Assembly: GCA_035222895.1 (NCBI GenBank)
Contig: JAVYIG010002527.1
Coordinates: 62,001 to 126,000 of the forward strand
Direction: 5' to 3'
Length of the DNA stretch: 64,000 nt
DNA from: Strongylocentrotus droebachiensis
Taxonomy: Eukaryota > Echinodermata > Echinoidea > Camarodonta > Strongylocentrotidae
This document shows, one piece after another, positions 49,017 through 61,550 of the stretch. Position numbers and translations under genes: made by a program. Position 1 is the stretch's first letter. The number at the start of each line of letters is the position of its first letter. The notes beneath the pieces were generated by a model. That model had not been told where the DNA came from. It saw only the letters and a program-made list of their open reading frames with translations, and made no database searches.

Positions 49017-49292
49017 TCTCTCGCTTCCAATTCTTTTCTTTATAACAAATTAAATGGAATAAGTACACGAAGTGGCTGTCTTTGTCAAATAAGGCCTTGC
49101 GTTCATATTTTAATTGTATCATGCTCTCATTTGTAAAAGCTAGATGACAAATTTCATCGTCTTTTAACAAATTTTATCCCACAATATGTTCCATGATCAC
49201 TTGACATCCCATCTGAGTCAAGATCACATGACGCAGATGAACCAAGTGACCTAGCAAGCAGCATTCCGCGCCATACCCCCTCCCCTCCCCCT

Positions 49293-49330
<38 letters not shown>

Positions 49331-50275
49331 TCTCTCGCTTCCAATTCTTTTCTTTATAAAAAAATAAATGGAATAAGTACACGAAGTGGCTGTCTTTGTC
49401 AAATAAGGCCTTGCGTTCATATTTTAATTGTATCATTCTCTCCTTTGTAAAAGCTAGATGACAAATTTCATCGTCTTTTGAACAAATTTTCTCCCACAAT
49501 ATGTTCCATGATCACTTGACATCCCATCTGAGTCAAGATCACATGACGCAGATGAACCTAGTGACCTAGCAAGCATCATTCCGCGCCATACCCCCCCCCT
49601 CCCACCCCTCCCCCTCTCTCTCTCTCTCTCTCTCTCTCCCTCTCTCTCGCTTCTAATTCTTTTCTTTATAACAAATTAAATGGAATAAAAACACCAAGTG
49701 GCTGTCTTTGTCAAATAAGGCCTTGCGTTCATATTTTAATTGTATCATTCTCCCCTTTGTTAAAGCTAGATGACAAATTTCATCGTCTTTTGAACAAATT
49801 TTCTCCCACAATATGTTCCATGATCACTTGACATCCCATCTGAGTCAATATCACATGACGCAGATGAACCAAGTGACCTAGCAAGCAGCATTCCGCGCCA
49901 TACCCCCTCCCCTCCCACCCCTCCCCTTCTCTCTCTCTCTCTCTCTCCCTCTCTCTTGCTTCCAATTCTTTTCTTGATAAAATTTAATGGAATGAGTACA
50001 CCCAGTGGCTATTTTTGCCAAACTAGGCCTTGCGCTCATATTTTCATTTCATCTATCTCTCCTTTATAAAAGCTAGATGACAAATTTGCTCCAGTTTAAA
50101 TTCCACTAGGAATCTTTTGGAGGAACAACAACCAAGTATCTCTTGAAATTTGAACACATCCCCCCCCCCCCTCCACAATGATCCATTATTACTTGACATC
50201 CCATCTTAGTCAAGATCACATGACGCAGATGAATCAAGACGTGACCCAGCGACCACACCATTCCGCGTCATTCAA
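47450..50275. repeat. Satellite array, ~9 units of ~310 bp
   Basis: Units share GCTTCCAATTCTTTTCTTTA, GGCCTTGCG, AAAGCTAGATGACAAATTT, CTTGACATCCCATCT and GATCACATGACGCAGATGAA, and end in a (TC)n block. Anchor spacing is mostly 312-322 bp, with shorter and longer units of about 230-380 bp. Units between 48.9 and 49.9 kb are the most alike. The array starts about 0.7 kb upstream of the CLCN6 ATG and fills much of the intergenic space. (GA)n-encoded Arg/Glu-rich frames are artefacts. Confidence 0.95.
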
Positions 50276-51114
50276 ATATTATTTGCTTTTATCAAATTGT
50301 ATATTCATATTTTTTCACGAGATGTAAACACCATTTGGACTTTGGACTGGACCATTACTTTTCCATTGAGCGTTTTATGTATGCATTGCACAATATCTTC
50401 ATCACGTGAATGCGAAAGCAACTTGTATTTAGTTTCAAAATTGCTTATATATCGCAGTGCATTCAATTCAAATATCACACGTATACGCCTGCAAGTTCAC
50501 GTACGACTTGTAAGCTGTCGTCTGCATCTATTGCGCCTTCCGCCGTGCTAGCCATCAATTTATTTCATCGTGAGTATAACATATTTTATGTTTCCATTGG
50601 TTACTTTTAATGGGCTTTTTGAAGTAGCAACAACGACCAGGGGAATTAGTTAGCCAATTCTTCTATCATAATGACAGTTTTATAGCTTTTTTTTCCTCTT
50701 CTTTGCGTAAATAGAAAATGTAAAATCTTTTCTAGATCATGTTGAATTATGCGTATATCTTATTTAGCGAAAAATTTGAAAATGTTTGATCAAAATATGA
50801 TTAGTGTCTGATGTTTTATTGCTCGGATTCCTTGGAAATAGGCATATCACCAAAACTATTTGCAATACTTTTGATAAACGCGGTGATTGCCATTCCTGTA
50901 GTGTTTTACTACACTTCGATTCGATTGCCTTTCATCTTAGCAGCCCCACTTCCCTCTTAATTTGAACCTATGAGGCTATCATAATTTCAATTCAATTCAA
51001 ATTCAAAAAGAGTTTATTCATCAAATGATTAGCAGCCAAAGGCTGAATTGCACATTTGTTACAATAATAATGGTGTGTTAAGAGAACTTCTGAACAAAAT
51101 GTATGTATTCACGT

Positions 51115-51408
51115 CAGGCGCGGATCCAGGATTTCTTAGGGGGGGGGGGGGGGGGGGGCCAACTTTTTTTTTTTTTGAAGTCCCAAAAAAAATCGCAACG
51201 ACTCAGCCAGCCGAAAAGTCGCTCAGTGGGGGGGGGGGGGGGGGGGGGGTAGTGAGCACATTTTTTTTTTTTTTGGTCCTCTAAAATTTTTAATTTGCAC
51301 CCCCAAAAAAGGTACAAATCGCGTGATTTTACATGATTTTTTTCCTCGAGGGGGGGAGAGGGGGGGGGGGGGCCCGGGCCCCCGGGCCCCCCCCTGGATC
51401 CGCCACTG
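51115..51408. mobile_element. Non-autonomous hAT element (CAG-GCGGATCCAGG ends), perfect TSD
   Basis: Ends are CAGGCGCGGATCCAGG and CCTGGATCCGCCACTG, inverted. Identical 8-bp ATTCACGT duplications flank it (51107-51114 and 51409-51416). The 294-bp interior is dominated by long G runs and T runs. It lies 260 bp upstream of the ependymin-related gene start. Confidence 0.93.
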
Positions 51409-51671
51409 ATTCACGTTTCTGACTTGTTGAAATGGGAGGGGCGTGACATGGGTATATATATTATTATACGGAACCCGATATATCTCGATGTATATATGAT
51501 ATTCAACGGCACTTATAGATCATAATGAAGCTATATTAATATCAGCCTCTAGAATATTGATAACATACACAGGATCCTTATTTCCCTTCATCTCCTTTTC
51601 GCTTTCTCCTTTGTCATTTTCTTCTTCTCATTTATCACCCAGGAATATAGTTTGTTTTAGCTAGAGGCAGT

Positions 51672-54600
51672 ATGATGTTCAAACAAACTGTGCTAGTCGC
51701 CATCCTGGTCGTGGTGACGGTCAGTGCCAAGAAACCATGCTGTGGCCCCAAGCAGTTTATGGCGGGCAATGGTAAGATACTTTAAAAAAAAAACATTCAT
51801 TGATTCATATTGCCATCATGCAACTGGTGCCACCTCCCGAAAGCAAAACATAAATAAAATTATACTAAAAGTACTGATTCACTTTTGGCTAAAACAAAGA
51901 GAATCGTTATGGTCAGCAGTGGTGGAGGGGGGGGGGGGGGGCGGGGGTGGCACTCAGATTTGGTTTGGACTGGGGTGTGCCGCTCAAGCCTCGAAACCCC
52001 TACCCATTTTAAAGGTCATTTGAGGGGGGGGATTTTCCTCGAAATAAATGCCCATTTTTTTTTAAATTATTATTATTATTATTATTTTTTTTTTGGGGGG
52101 GGGGGTTGGGTGGGGGCTTCTAAGTGGGATGTATTTACCACTAAATAAATGAATTATCCTTCTCATCAATTTTTGTTTGCAGGTGGGACAGTGGGGCAGG
52201 TGGATCCGGACTCCGGACCACAAGGTTTCTTCACCTACCAGTATGGTGCATTTGACTACACCAACAGGATGTTTGGCTACAATATGTCAGTTACCTACCC
52301 CAACGGTACACAAACAAATCTTAAGCTGATCCAGAAATACGGTGAGGTATGTTGATTTGACACATTTTCGTGTCTATCTTTGTCATACATTTTGTTTGAC
52401 GTCTGTTTGACACCACTCTTCGGGCGTTGCTATATATAGATTGAAAGGAATGTGGTTACAGTGTGTAAAGTTTGTTTGCAGTGTTTAATGATGAGAGTGT
52501 GCACAGTATTTTTACACTATAAAAGGAGTGTGTACAATTTATTTAAAGTGTGTAGAGGGTGTCCATAGTGTCTGAAAAACAAGGAAAGGGTGTCCACAGT
52601 GTCGCCACAGCATGTAAGGAGTATTTAGCCCAGTGTATTTTGAAGTGTGCGGGAAATGTGCTCACAGTGTGTATAAACAGTGTATGTGTACACTGTGTAT
52701 TCACATCGTGGAAAGTGTGCATAGTGAAAATAAAATGTATATGAGCGCGTATAAAGTCATTTACAGAGGAGGGTCACATGAAAGGTGCATTGTCTTCACA
52801 ATGTGAAAAAATTGTGTACAGTATCTTAGTTTGGAAAGTTTTCAGTTTAACGGTTCATATTTCACATTTTGCAATGATTTCACAAAGCAAATGGTTACAA
52901 AAATGAACATTAAGTCAATGAAAAGAGACAACAACAAATTGATTAAAAGACTGAACTAAAATGAAGAGTGAAAGATAGAGGGGCTTATGGTGAAAGCTAT
53001 GCTTGTGAGTTATTGCCCCCAAAGGGTGTTTAATATGATAATAATCTTTAAAAATAGAGAGAACGAGCAATTAATGTCAATCACAATGAGGATTCGTATC
53101 CCCCTCCAAGAAACAGAGTCACCTTCATTATAATAATGTTACATCTTTTGAATAAATTGAATAAATTTGAAAAAAGTGTGCACAATAAGCGTACCCGAAA
53201 TTTGGAAAGTGTATGCACGTTTTTGTCAAAGTATAAACAGAGAGTACGTTGTTTGTTTACAGTATGAAGATAGTTAGTACCCAAAGTGCTCCACAGTGTA
53301 GAAATACTGGTTACAGTATGTTTACACCGTGAAAGTGCATGCGCAGTGTGTTCAAGGTATGCAAGCAGTGTGTAAATTGTCTCCACAGTGTGGAATTACT
53401 GAGTACAGTATGTTTACACCGTGGCAAGTGAACGCACAGTGTGGTCAAGGTATGCAAAGAGGCAAAGTGTCTCCACAGTGTGGAAATACTGAATACAGTA
53501 TATGTACACTGTGGAAAGTGAATGTGAAGTGTGTTCATTGTATGCAAAGAGGCAAAGTGTCTCCACAGTGTTAAAATACTGAATACAGTATGTGTACACT
53601 GTGGAAAGTGAATGTGAAGTGTGGTCATGGTATGCAAAGAGTGTCCAAATTAGGTGTCCCCACAGTGTGGAAAATCTGATATCAGTATGTTTACACTGTG
53701 GAAAGTGAATGCGTAGTGTATTCACAGTATGTAAAGAGTGTGCAAAGTGTCTCCACAGTGTGGAATTAATACAGTAAGTTTACACTGTGGAAAGTGCATG
53801 CGCAGTGTGTTCATAGTATATGTAAAGAGTATGTAAAGTGTCTCCACAGTGTGGAAATACTGAGTACAGTATGTTTACACTATGGAACGTACATGTACAG
53901 TGTGTTCATGGTATGCAACGAGTATGCAAATTAAGTGCCCCATAGTGTGGAAACACTGAGTACAGTATGTATATGTTCCACACTTTGCACATTTGCTACT
54001 ATTATTTTCTATTGTATATTGTTCATGTGCCTATGTAATGCCAACAAATGAATTTCCAAATGGACCAATAAAATTAATCTGAATCTGAATCTGAATCTGA
54101 ATCTGAATATACTGTGGAAAGTGCATGCACAGTGTGTCACATCGTACCAAACAGGGCGAAAAGAGTTGTACAGACGGCATCGTGAGCACAGTGTGAACAA
54201 TTAGTGTCTCATGTCCTCTTCCTTGCCGTTGTGTGTTTTTTTTAACAAGCATCATGTTTATATGAACCCTAATATCTATATCTGATTTCCATGCTTATCA
54301 AACAGGGATACCAATATATCATCCTCGAAGAATTCCAGTACTGCCAGAAGCAATCGGTCACCAAACCGGAACCGATCAATTGTATTCCTGGTAAGAAAAT
54401 TTGATAGTTTATGAGTGAGTGATGATTTGGATTTACCCTCTTTGAAATTGAGATTATCATTGGCCTTTAAAACACTAAAAATTGCTCTATTATTTCAGTT
54501 AGGTATATTGACAGTAGAAAATGTATCATTTCGGTTCTCGAAATGTTAAATAATTATATTTAAAACGATTTTCCCCCTATGTAATGCTATGGTCACATTA

Positions 54601-57600
54601 CCCAAAAGTAGACTGCTCGGCGGCCGAGCGGCGAGTTTTTAACCAATTCTGCCCGGCGGCTGCCCGGCCACCGAGCGGCGGCCGCCCAGGCACCGCTCGG
54701 TTTTAGGTCATCGCTCGGTCGCCGCTGAAGTTTTAGCGCGGAGTTAAAATTTGGGCGGCGCCTGCTCACTTTTCACTCGCCGCCCAAAATACGCTCGGTG
54801 CCTGGGCGGTCGCCGCCGGGGCACCGACCTAATCGCTGGGCGATGCCTAATTCCAGCAGGGACCGAGCAGGCTACTGATCGGTCGGTCGCTGCTCTGATT
54901 TGTGACCATAGCTTTACTTAAAGGCATTGTTTTACAATGTTTCCAGCTTTACAAATCTGAAATGCATGGCCCTACGTGTTATCAGTGTCTGTGATATGGT
55001 GTAAAATTGATACCCTTACAAAATTGCGCTTCAGAAATGATCATGAAGTGCTTCAAAAAAGTAAGAATCTTTGAGTGACCGATTTTTATCATACTTCTCT
55101 CTCCTCCCCCAATAGACTGTATTGTTATATAAAACTGTTCAAAACCGTTTGGCAAACAGTTTAAGGTTTATAATTATGATTGAAGCATGAGCTTAATCCA
55201 GGATTTTGTTTCTAATCTGAGGCAAAGATACCCAATCCCTTTTAGGTAAAGACCAGTATTTGTTTGATAAGTTTGTGTACTTGTACTTGTTTCAGTGAAC
55301 GACTACGTTTTACAATATTCACCGAACTTTGAACAGAAGACGGTACTCTGTATTGGGAGATAAATTAGACGAGAATTAAAAAAAATACTTTAACTGTGTC
55401 CGGACGACCTCAATGAAGAATGGAATTAAACAATTAAGTGAAAAAGCAGGTCGAATAGTAATAATAATAATAAAAGCTTTAGATTTACATTGCGCATATA
55501 ATTATGTATCCACCCCATGGGATGTTCAAAGCACCTACAATGAAGACCCTGGCTTTAGCCCATGTTCCAGGTAACCATTTACCACACCTGTGTGAAAAGT
55601 GGCAAATGTAGATTAATATCATGCCAAAGGGCATTATTGACGCGGCGGGACTCGAACCACGAACCATGTGATCCACAATCTGGTGGTGTATCCATTATAT
55701 AGGCCACGACACATCTAGGCCTACATACGAATATACAAATAAATAGACACGCCATTTATCCAAGTATTTAGATAATAATTGATACATCTGTAATTTGTAA
55801 AGTTAGAAATATGTTATATCTCCCTTCTTTTATTTCGTAGCCAACGCAACTTGGACTTCAAGTCTTTTCATCGGAGGCTCCAAAGGCCTGTATGCAGATT
55901 CATGGACATACAACTTCGTTTACCCTAAGGATCCCGTAGAGGGCGTCGTAGTTATCCAAGTCTTTCAGTCTACTTGCTACCCATTCGGGGCTGCATTCAT
56001 TGGCGATCGCTTCCAAGGCCAAACTCGAGGTAATGATTATTTCACAAAAAAACATTATCACTTCTTTCGTATTATATGTATAAGTTATAATTATATTGTA
56101 ATTGTTTCAGTTTGAATGGGGGGAACAATCCTCCCCCATTTTCAAAACACCCCAAACCATGGGCTCTTATTTATTAATTAAGTTTAACCCAACCCTGTCT
56201 AATAACGTTTAATAAAAGGAAAATTGAGACCTCCTACTATCCTTCTTTGGATATCCCGAGTTTGAACAAAAGCCTCAACCAGGCGTTGGGTTTTTATTTA
56301 TTTATTTTTATTTATTTATTTATTTATGCATGTTCACAATTTCACAATTCATTGAAGTTAACATCACATGAAAAATTAATATAATATAACAAATCATTTT
56401 CAATTTTACATGGATCATGGATGAATAGGAATAGAAAAAGAATATAACATTGTTTTATCAAAGACAAGTTGCAACTTATATACAGTTTGAAGAATGAACA
56501 CACAAAGGTGATGAAACATAAGCAAATAGAGCTTGAATCGTTACAACACCTTTCAAATATATAATATATGACAAATAAAATTCCCAAAGTTTTGTAGTGA
56601 ACTATTTACACTATTTACAAAGTTAAAAAAAAAAAAAAAAAAAAGAATTTCGTTAAGCCAAAATTATGTTAGATTTAATTAGAACTGATAAATAGATTAT
56701 AATGTAAGTAATATCTTACATCTGTGATATGATAATACATTTGAGTGCTCTTTTAAAGGAGTTTGTTGATTTTATATTTCGAATATCATTAGGTAAAGAA
56801 TTCCATACATCTGGACCTCTGTGTCTGATTGATTTCTGGGCTAATGTAGTGTGAGGATTGACCACATGTAAATTCGATGACTGCCTTGTTGAATACGAAT
56901 GAACCATGTTATTAGGTTGGAACATTGAAGATAATGACGTATAGGTAATAATTTGATATTAAAACGGAACATAAATATGGCAATTTGGAGGAAGTTAATA
57001 TCATCAATCTTTAAGCATTTCAGTTTAACAAATAGTGGGGTAGCATGGTCACGATAACCAGCTTGGGTACATATGCGTACAGCTTTCTTTTGCAGCAGAA
57101 GAATATTATTAGTCACACACTTGGATGTTGCCCACAAAATATTACAATAAGATATGTGTGGTAAAATTAGACTATTATATAGCATTAGTAATATTCTATC
57201 AGAAACAAAACATTTTATTCTATACAGTACGCCAATATTTCTGGAGATTGGTGTAACAATGTGTTTTACATGGTCGCTCCAGTCAAGTTTTTCATTGATA
57301 TAGACACCAAGGAATTTCGTACATGTCTTTCTCTCTAAAGAAATATCATCTAGTTTAATATTAAGAGCAAGGTTGTCAGTAGATTTTCTACCTCTAAAAT
57401 GAATATAATTTGTTTTAAGAACATTGAGAGAGAGCACATTACTTCTAAACCATAAAGTCAACTTCGGTAGTTCCGAATTTAGTTTCTGTTCAAGAGTGTT
57501 GATTTCACGATGAGACAAGAAAACACTCGTATCATCTGCAAATAAGGTATAATTTAACGTTTTAGATACATTACAAATATCATTTATATAAATAAGAAAT

Positions 57601-60378
57601 AATAGTGGGCCCAGGATGGATCCCTGCGGAACACCACATTTAAGATACAGAATGTCAGAGTTAACAGAGTTATAATAAGTGTACTGTCTTCTCATAGATA
57701 AGTAACTCGCAAGCCATTGTAAAGCTATGCCCCTTATTCCATAATGCTCTAACTTAGAAAGAAGAATTGAATGGTCAAGTGTGTCAAATGCTTTGCTCAG
57801 ATCCATAAATACACCAATGACATGCTCGTGAGCAGCGAGTGCACTTGAAACGCGATCATAAAATTTCAGTAGCGCAAGATCTGTAGAATGAGCCCGCCGA
57901 AATCCAAATTGATCAGGATTCAATGATTCACATTTATCTAAAAAACTGTAGAGCCTGTTATAAACAATTCGTTCCAAAACTTTAGAAAAGCTAGGCAGTA
58001 TTGAGATTGGTCTATAGTTAGAAACGACCATCACGTCATCTTTTTTATGAACAGGAATCACCCTTGCCAGTTTGAAAGAAGAAGGAAACACTCCGGTCAT
58101 CAAAGAGAGATTGCAAATGTGTACAAGAGGCGTTAGAATTGAACCAATGATCTTTTTCAATAAAAATGTACTGATTTCATCATGCCCAGAAGAGTGACTG
58201 TTTTTTTTAGCAATCTCACTACATTGAGAATTTCAATGTAATCCGTTGGTTTTAGAAAAATAGAAGTATTAGATGGTTCATTGAGGTACTGTGTGAAGTT
58301 GGTTCCATCAAATTGTTTATTCGAATACGAATACGAATACGGATCCTTGAGTCATGACAAAACGCTTACAAATTTGGGAATATAAAGGCATATGTTCACC
58401 TTGCTTCTCAGATAGGACTTACATCCATATGTTCCCTGGACTTTCCTCATGGACAATTGAATTTATATATCTGAGTGGAAAGTCGCCATTAAGGTTGATG
58501 TAAACAATAGTGATTTAATGTACTGTTGATGCTAGTATGAAAGAGCAAAGGTAACATTCACCAATTTGTATGTGTTGAATTGACCAAAACAGACGGCCAT
58601 GCCATTCTTGAGCTGTAGCAGTAGAAATGAAAAAAAAACGCGATCAGTCCATTCGGGGAAAAGTAGATTCCCTGACAAGCCTTTCATTAACTTTAACCCA
58701 TTTGACCAACATCCCACGAGACCGGCATCCCACGTGATCGATCCCCATGAGACCGAAATCCCATGAGACCGACATTCCCCGAGGCCGATGTGAATGACAG
58801 CCTATGAGACCGATATTGTCGGTCTTGCGGACTTCCAACACTGTCTGAAAAGTTATCAGAGGGTTTACTAGACAAACGTCTAAAACGTTAAAGTTACTAC
58901 ACCACCTGAAGTATTGATGCTAAACTATTCTTTGTGTATACTTTTCCTTCACACAGACCGCCTGTTTCCCTTTTGCTGTTTACTTAATTATGTTTTGTAC
59001 CTACCCATGTATATATATTTAATTTATTCCTGAAGACCAGCCCATGATAGGTCAATGGCCTCTAATGGCTCCACCACAGTCTCAATTAATTCTAGGCGCT
59101 CCAATTCTTTAAATATTGTTATGCTATTTTCTTGTTTTGTTTTGTTGTGTTAATCAGATATTGTATGTAAATTGTTATGTTTTTTATGAGAAGTGGAAAT
59201 AAATGAAATGAAAAAACGTCGGACAACTGCGAGACCAGCCTTCTGATAACTTTTCTGACGGTTAACGCCGACCGACATTTTCGGCAATGTAAACAGTAAG
59301 TCTCGTGAGATGTTGATTTACTGGGATGTCCCAATGTGGATTATGAATTTATCTTTTTCCATGCGTATCTTCTGATTAGCTCTGTTGCTATTCTCAACAT
59401 GACACTTACAGTAGGTGGCCTTCTGTGAAGTTATCAGAGTGTTCACTTCGTAAACGACCCATGAGACCGACATCAACGTCCTGGGGTCGTTTCACAAAAC
59501 CTTTTTTCAATGACAAATAACAAAAGTCTGTGACAAATCTGCTGATAACCAATCAGAAACAAGGATTTCAGTAGCTTATAACACAAATTATAATTTCTCA
59601 CTGATGACAAGTTTTGTGAAACGCCCCCCAGGACCTTCTGAAAAAATGTCCGAGAGTTCACCAGACCAAAATTTGGGTCTCATGAGCAGGCGGCCTCACA
59701 GCCTCGATTTATTTGGGATCTATCGATATGGATTACGAATTTTGTCTTTCTCCTTGCAGTTCCCATGACCAGTTCCGGTGGTCTTCTGAACATGACAATC
59801 GGGATTCCTGATCCAGACGCGTGGTTTACTGTACCAAGCTTCTGTCCTAAAGAGGTATGACGTCATCCACGTTTCCATCTGCTTCAGCATCGACATTATA
59901 TCACTCTAATAAGAATTTCAAGAACAGTTTTGAGTTTAGGGAACTTTGTTTTCACGAAACGCTTATACGTATATTAATGGAGAAAAAAGAAGAAAATGAG
60001 TATACACTTAAATAGAGTTCACGTTGCTCTTTTATGTCAAGTATGCGAAAACTGGGATGAATTTAATACATTCATTGTTATTATGCTTACTGTTGAAGGC
60101 TTATATTTTTATTCAAGGCCTAAGAATTTACTGGTGTTTTTATTTTTATTCAACATTTACTGACAACTGGTTTGACAATTATCATTTTTAGATTTACTCA
60201 TAAATTTACTCTTGTATGCTTGTGTCCTTTCATGGTAATTCTTCAACAAAATTCAATACCGCTATTTCGATTAAACTTCTTTTCGTTTTTCCAGGTGAAC
60301 ACATTCAAGACACGCGAGGAGCGATCTGCACCAAACCTGCCAAATCTAGATTTCTTCCACCTGCCACAGTTCTACTGA
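51672..60378 (+). CDS. Ependymin-related secreted protein, 238 aa, 6 exons
   Basis: Exons 51672-51771, 52183-52346, 54306-54390, 55841-56029, 59760-59854 and 60295-60378 join in phase to 238 aa. A signal peptide is clear (residues 1-19, MMFKQTVLVAILVVVTVSA), so the product is secreted. The order of features matches the ependymin/EPDR family. There is an early Cys pair, then GFFTYQYGAFDYTNRM, then a YCQKQ Cys, NCIP, and a GVVVIQVFQSTCYPFGAAF strand. A final FCPKE Cys precedes the C-terminal helix. Sequons NMS, NGT, NAT and NMT suggest glycosylation. Ependymin-related proteins have a lipid-binding lola-like fold and act extracellularly or in lysosomes. The second ATG (51675) is an equally possible start. 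Intron 4 carries a LINE; intron 2 carries a tandem array. Confidence 0.9.
52450..53995. repeat. Degenerate ~90-100-bp tandem array in ependymin intron 2
   Basis: From about 53285 to 53995, some eight units repeat CTCCACAGTGTGGAAATACT, GAGTACAGTATGTTTACACT and GTGGAAAGTGAATG. They are spaced about 85-100 bp. Looser relatives rich in CAGTGTG occur from 52450 to 52830. CCACAGTGTGG and ACAGTGT motifs are themselves near-palindromic. Open frames through the array are by-products. Confidence 0.9.
53995..54111 (+). mobile_element. LINE 3' terminus with (CTGAAT)n tail
   Basis: CCAATAAAATTAATCTGAAT is followed by four to five CTGAAT hexamers. This is the 3' end layout of CR1/L2-type LINEs. Only the terminal ~110 bp are present, inserted into the tandem array of intron 2, which resumes afterwards. 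Confidence 0.7.
54586..54912. mobile_element. GC-rich inverted-repeat element (GCTATGGTCACA ends)
   Basis: The ends GCTATGGTCACATTA and TGTGACCATAGC are inverted. The 300-bp interior is strikingly GC-rich, with repeated CCGAGCGG, GCCGCCC and CTCGG motifs, against AT-rich surroundings. Non-coding; in intron 3 of the ependymin-related gene. The end-type family is not recognised. Confidence 0.75.
54915..55245. repeat. Dispersed repeat, copy 2 (pair with 43130-43520)
   Basis: Collinear with 43130-43520 over about 300 bp, sharing GGCCCTACGTGTTATCAGTG, ATGATCATGAAGTGC and AATCTTTGAGTGACC. It abuts the GC-rich element on the left and a solitary TTTTAGGTAAAGACCAGT MITE end on the right. Confidence 0.75.
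55457..55712 (-). mobile_element. tRNA-derived SINE with (TTA)n tail
   Basis: On the minus strand a tRNA-like head carries an A-box-like region (GTGGCCTATATAATGGATAC) and a strong B box, GGTTCGAGTCCCGCC (55658-55644). The body follows with TTTGAACATCCCATGGGG, and the tail is (TTATTA)n near 55457-55472. It lies in ependymin intron 3, 130 bp before exon 4. It is the most complete SINE in the window; truncated relatives are at 31119 and 35847. Confidence 0.8.
56290..58325 (-). mobile_element. 5'-truncated LINE with broken reverse-transcriptase ORF
   Basis: A 439-codon frame (58160-56841) holds a non-LTR reverse-transcriptase domain. It shows RVIPVHKK and NYRPISILP, then catalytic motif A (FMDLSKAFDTLDH), motif B (GVPQGSILGPLLF) and motif C with the Asp pair (FADDTSVF), then FLGVYINEKLDW. 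The C-terminal RT tail ([13 protein letters not shown]) lies in another frame at 56925-56716, so there is a frame break near 56925. A second break is suggested in an A-run near 58205. No endonuclease or ORF1 is present. The 3' end has an A-run (56625-56643) and an (AAAT)n tract near 56290-56326. Clade is CR1/L2/Rex-like at best. It lies in ependymin intron 4, antisense to the gene. Confidence 0.93.
58685..59700. repeat. GAGACCG-motif repeat region with LINE end and MITE insertions
   Basis: The motif CCCATGAGACCGAC or close variants recurs at 58690-58815 and 59455-59470, and AAGTTATCAGAG-type motifs at 58850 and 59435. A LINE 3' terminus with AAATAAATGAAATGAAA ends near 59211, and a small MITE sits at 59481-59631. 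Probably an older repeat split by younger insertions; it lies in ependymin intron 4. Confidence 0.6.
59481..59631. mobile_element. Small MITE, GTTTCACAAAAC ends
   Basis: CTGGGGTCGTTTCACAAAAC on the left and GTTTTGTGAAACGCCCCCCA on the right are inverted, bounded by GTCCTGG/CCAGGAC. 151 bp. Same end style as 4556-4864. It ends 128 bp before ependymin exon 5. Confidence 0.8.
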
Positions 60379-61199
60379 AAAACAACAGGAGCTCCGTCAA
60401 ACACAATCATGACAACAATCATTCCCACTGCCGATCAACAAGATGACCCCTTTTTAATCACCATCATCATGATCAATGGAACTAAATTTTATTGGAACCG
60501 ATTATGATTTATGATTGGAAGTGAACGTCATTCCCTTTAAATATGCACTATCAACAAAATTGTGCTATTTTCAGTCTAAAATATTTCAAAATATTCTGTG
60601 GGTAAATACATATTTGAAATTGATATGTATATTAATTTCTGATCAGTGTTTTTTGTGGTTTAAATAGTGTTAAATCAATCGCACATTTGTTCTGGGATTA
60701 GTCCTGTAACCCATCAATTTATTTTTTATTTTTCAGGAATACACTTTTATATTTGGAAGTTTTTCTTTGGGGGAGGGGCGAGATTTATGACACTTGACTT
60801 TTGTTACTTTATACGCATAATATATTCTCTACAAAATGTAAACATAGTAGAATATCTTTTGAATTATTTAAGAAACAGTTGAAATATTATTTTGACCTTG
60901 AGCGAATAATCTATTCAAAACCAAAAAGATTTTTTTTTAATTTCTTGATAAATGAAGAGATGTACAATTGAATAGAAACATGTTATAACACTTTTTGTAT
61001 TACCATGTACTGCTTATTTTCACCACATCAATTATTTTGTAGTGTGTACTTTTGTTAATTTGCTTTGTTAATTCTGAATACATTTTCTTTGAAAAAAAAT
61101 CATCATCATGATCATCGCCTTCGACAATGATTCTTTGGATCTAAATTAAGAACACCCTTGCATATAGTAATAATGCAAGTCTCAACCCTTCTCCCACCA

Positions 61200-61310
61200 C
61201 TCTCTCTCTCTCTCTCTTTCTCTCACTCTTTCGCACACACACACACACGCACGCACACATACCACACACATACCACACACCCACATACACACACACACAT
61301 ACACAAATAA
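61200..61310. repeat. (TC)n and (AC)n microsatellites
   Basis: A TC run at about 61200-61222 is followed by AC-rich repeats with CGCAC and ACCACAC interruptions to about 61305. Confidence 0.95.
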
Positions 61311-61550
61311 TATACACTGTTGGTCATAATGGTGGAATAATTATTTTTACCCCAATTTATTGAATGATTTTGACAATGATTTATACCTAATAGATCTCGA
61401 TGATAGTATACATTCTCAGATTTTATTGAATGACAATTGGGGAGTGTTTGTTTTGCGTGACTGCTAAAGCATGTGTGTGCTACTATGCTAATCAAGTAGG
61501 GGACCTACGTCCTTAAGTCATAACTGACAGTAATGGGGAATAATGCCTCA

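Noticed and set aside
47685..49965. Arg/Glu-rich frames in the satellite array
   Set aside because: They come from (TC)n blocks within each satellite unit and are repeated with it.
56290..58325. Reverse transcriptase considered as an endogenous retrovirus or LTR element
   Set aside because: No LTRs, protease, integrase or RNase H were seen. The RT motifs and C-terminal tail match non-LTR LINE elements.
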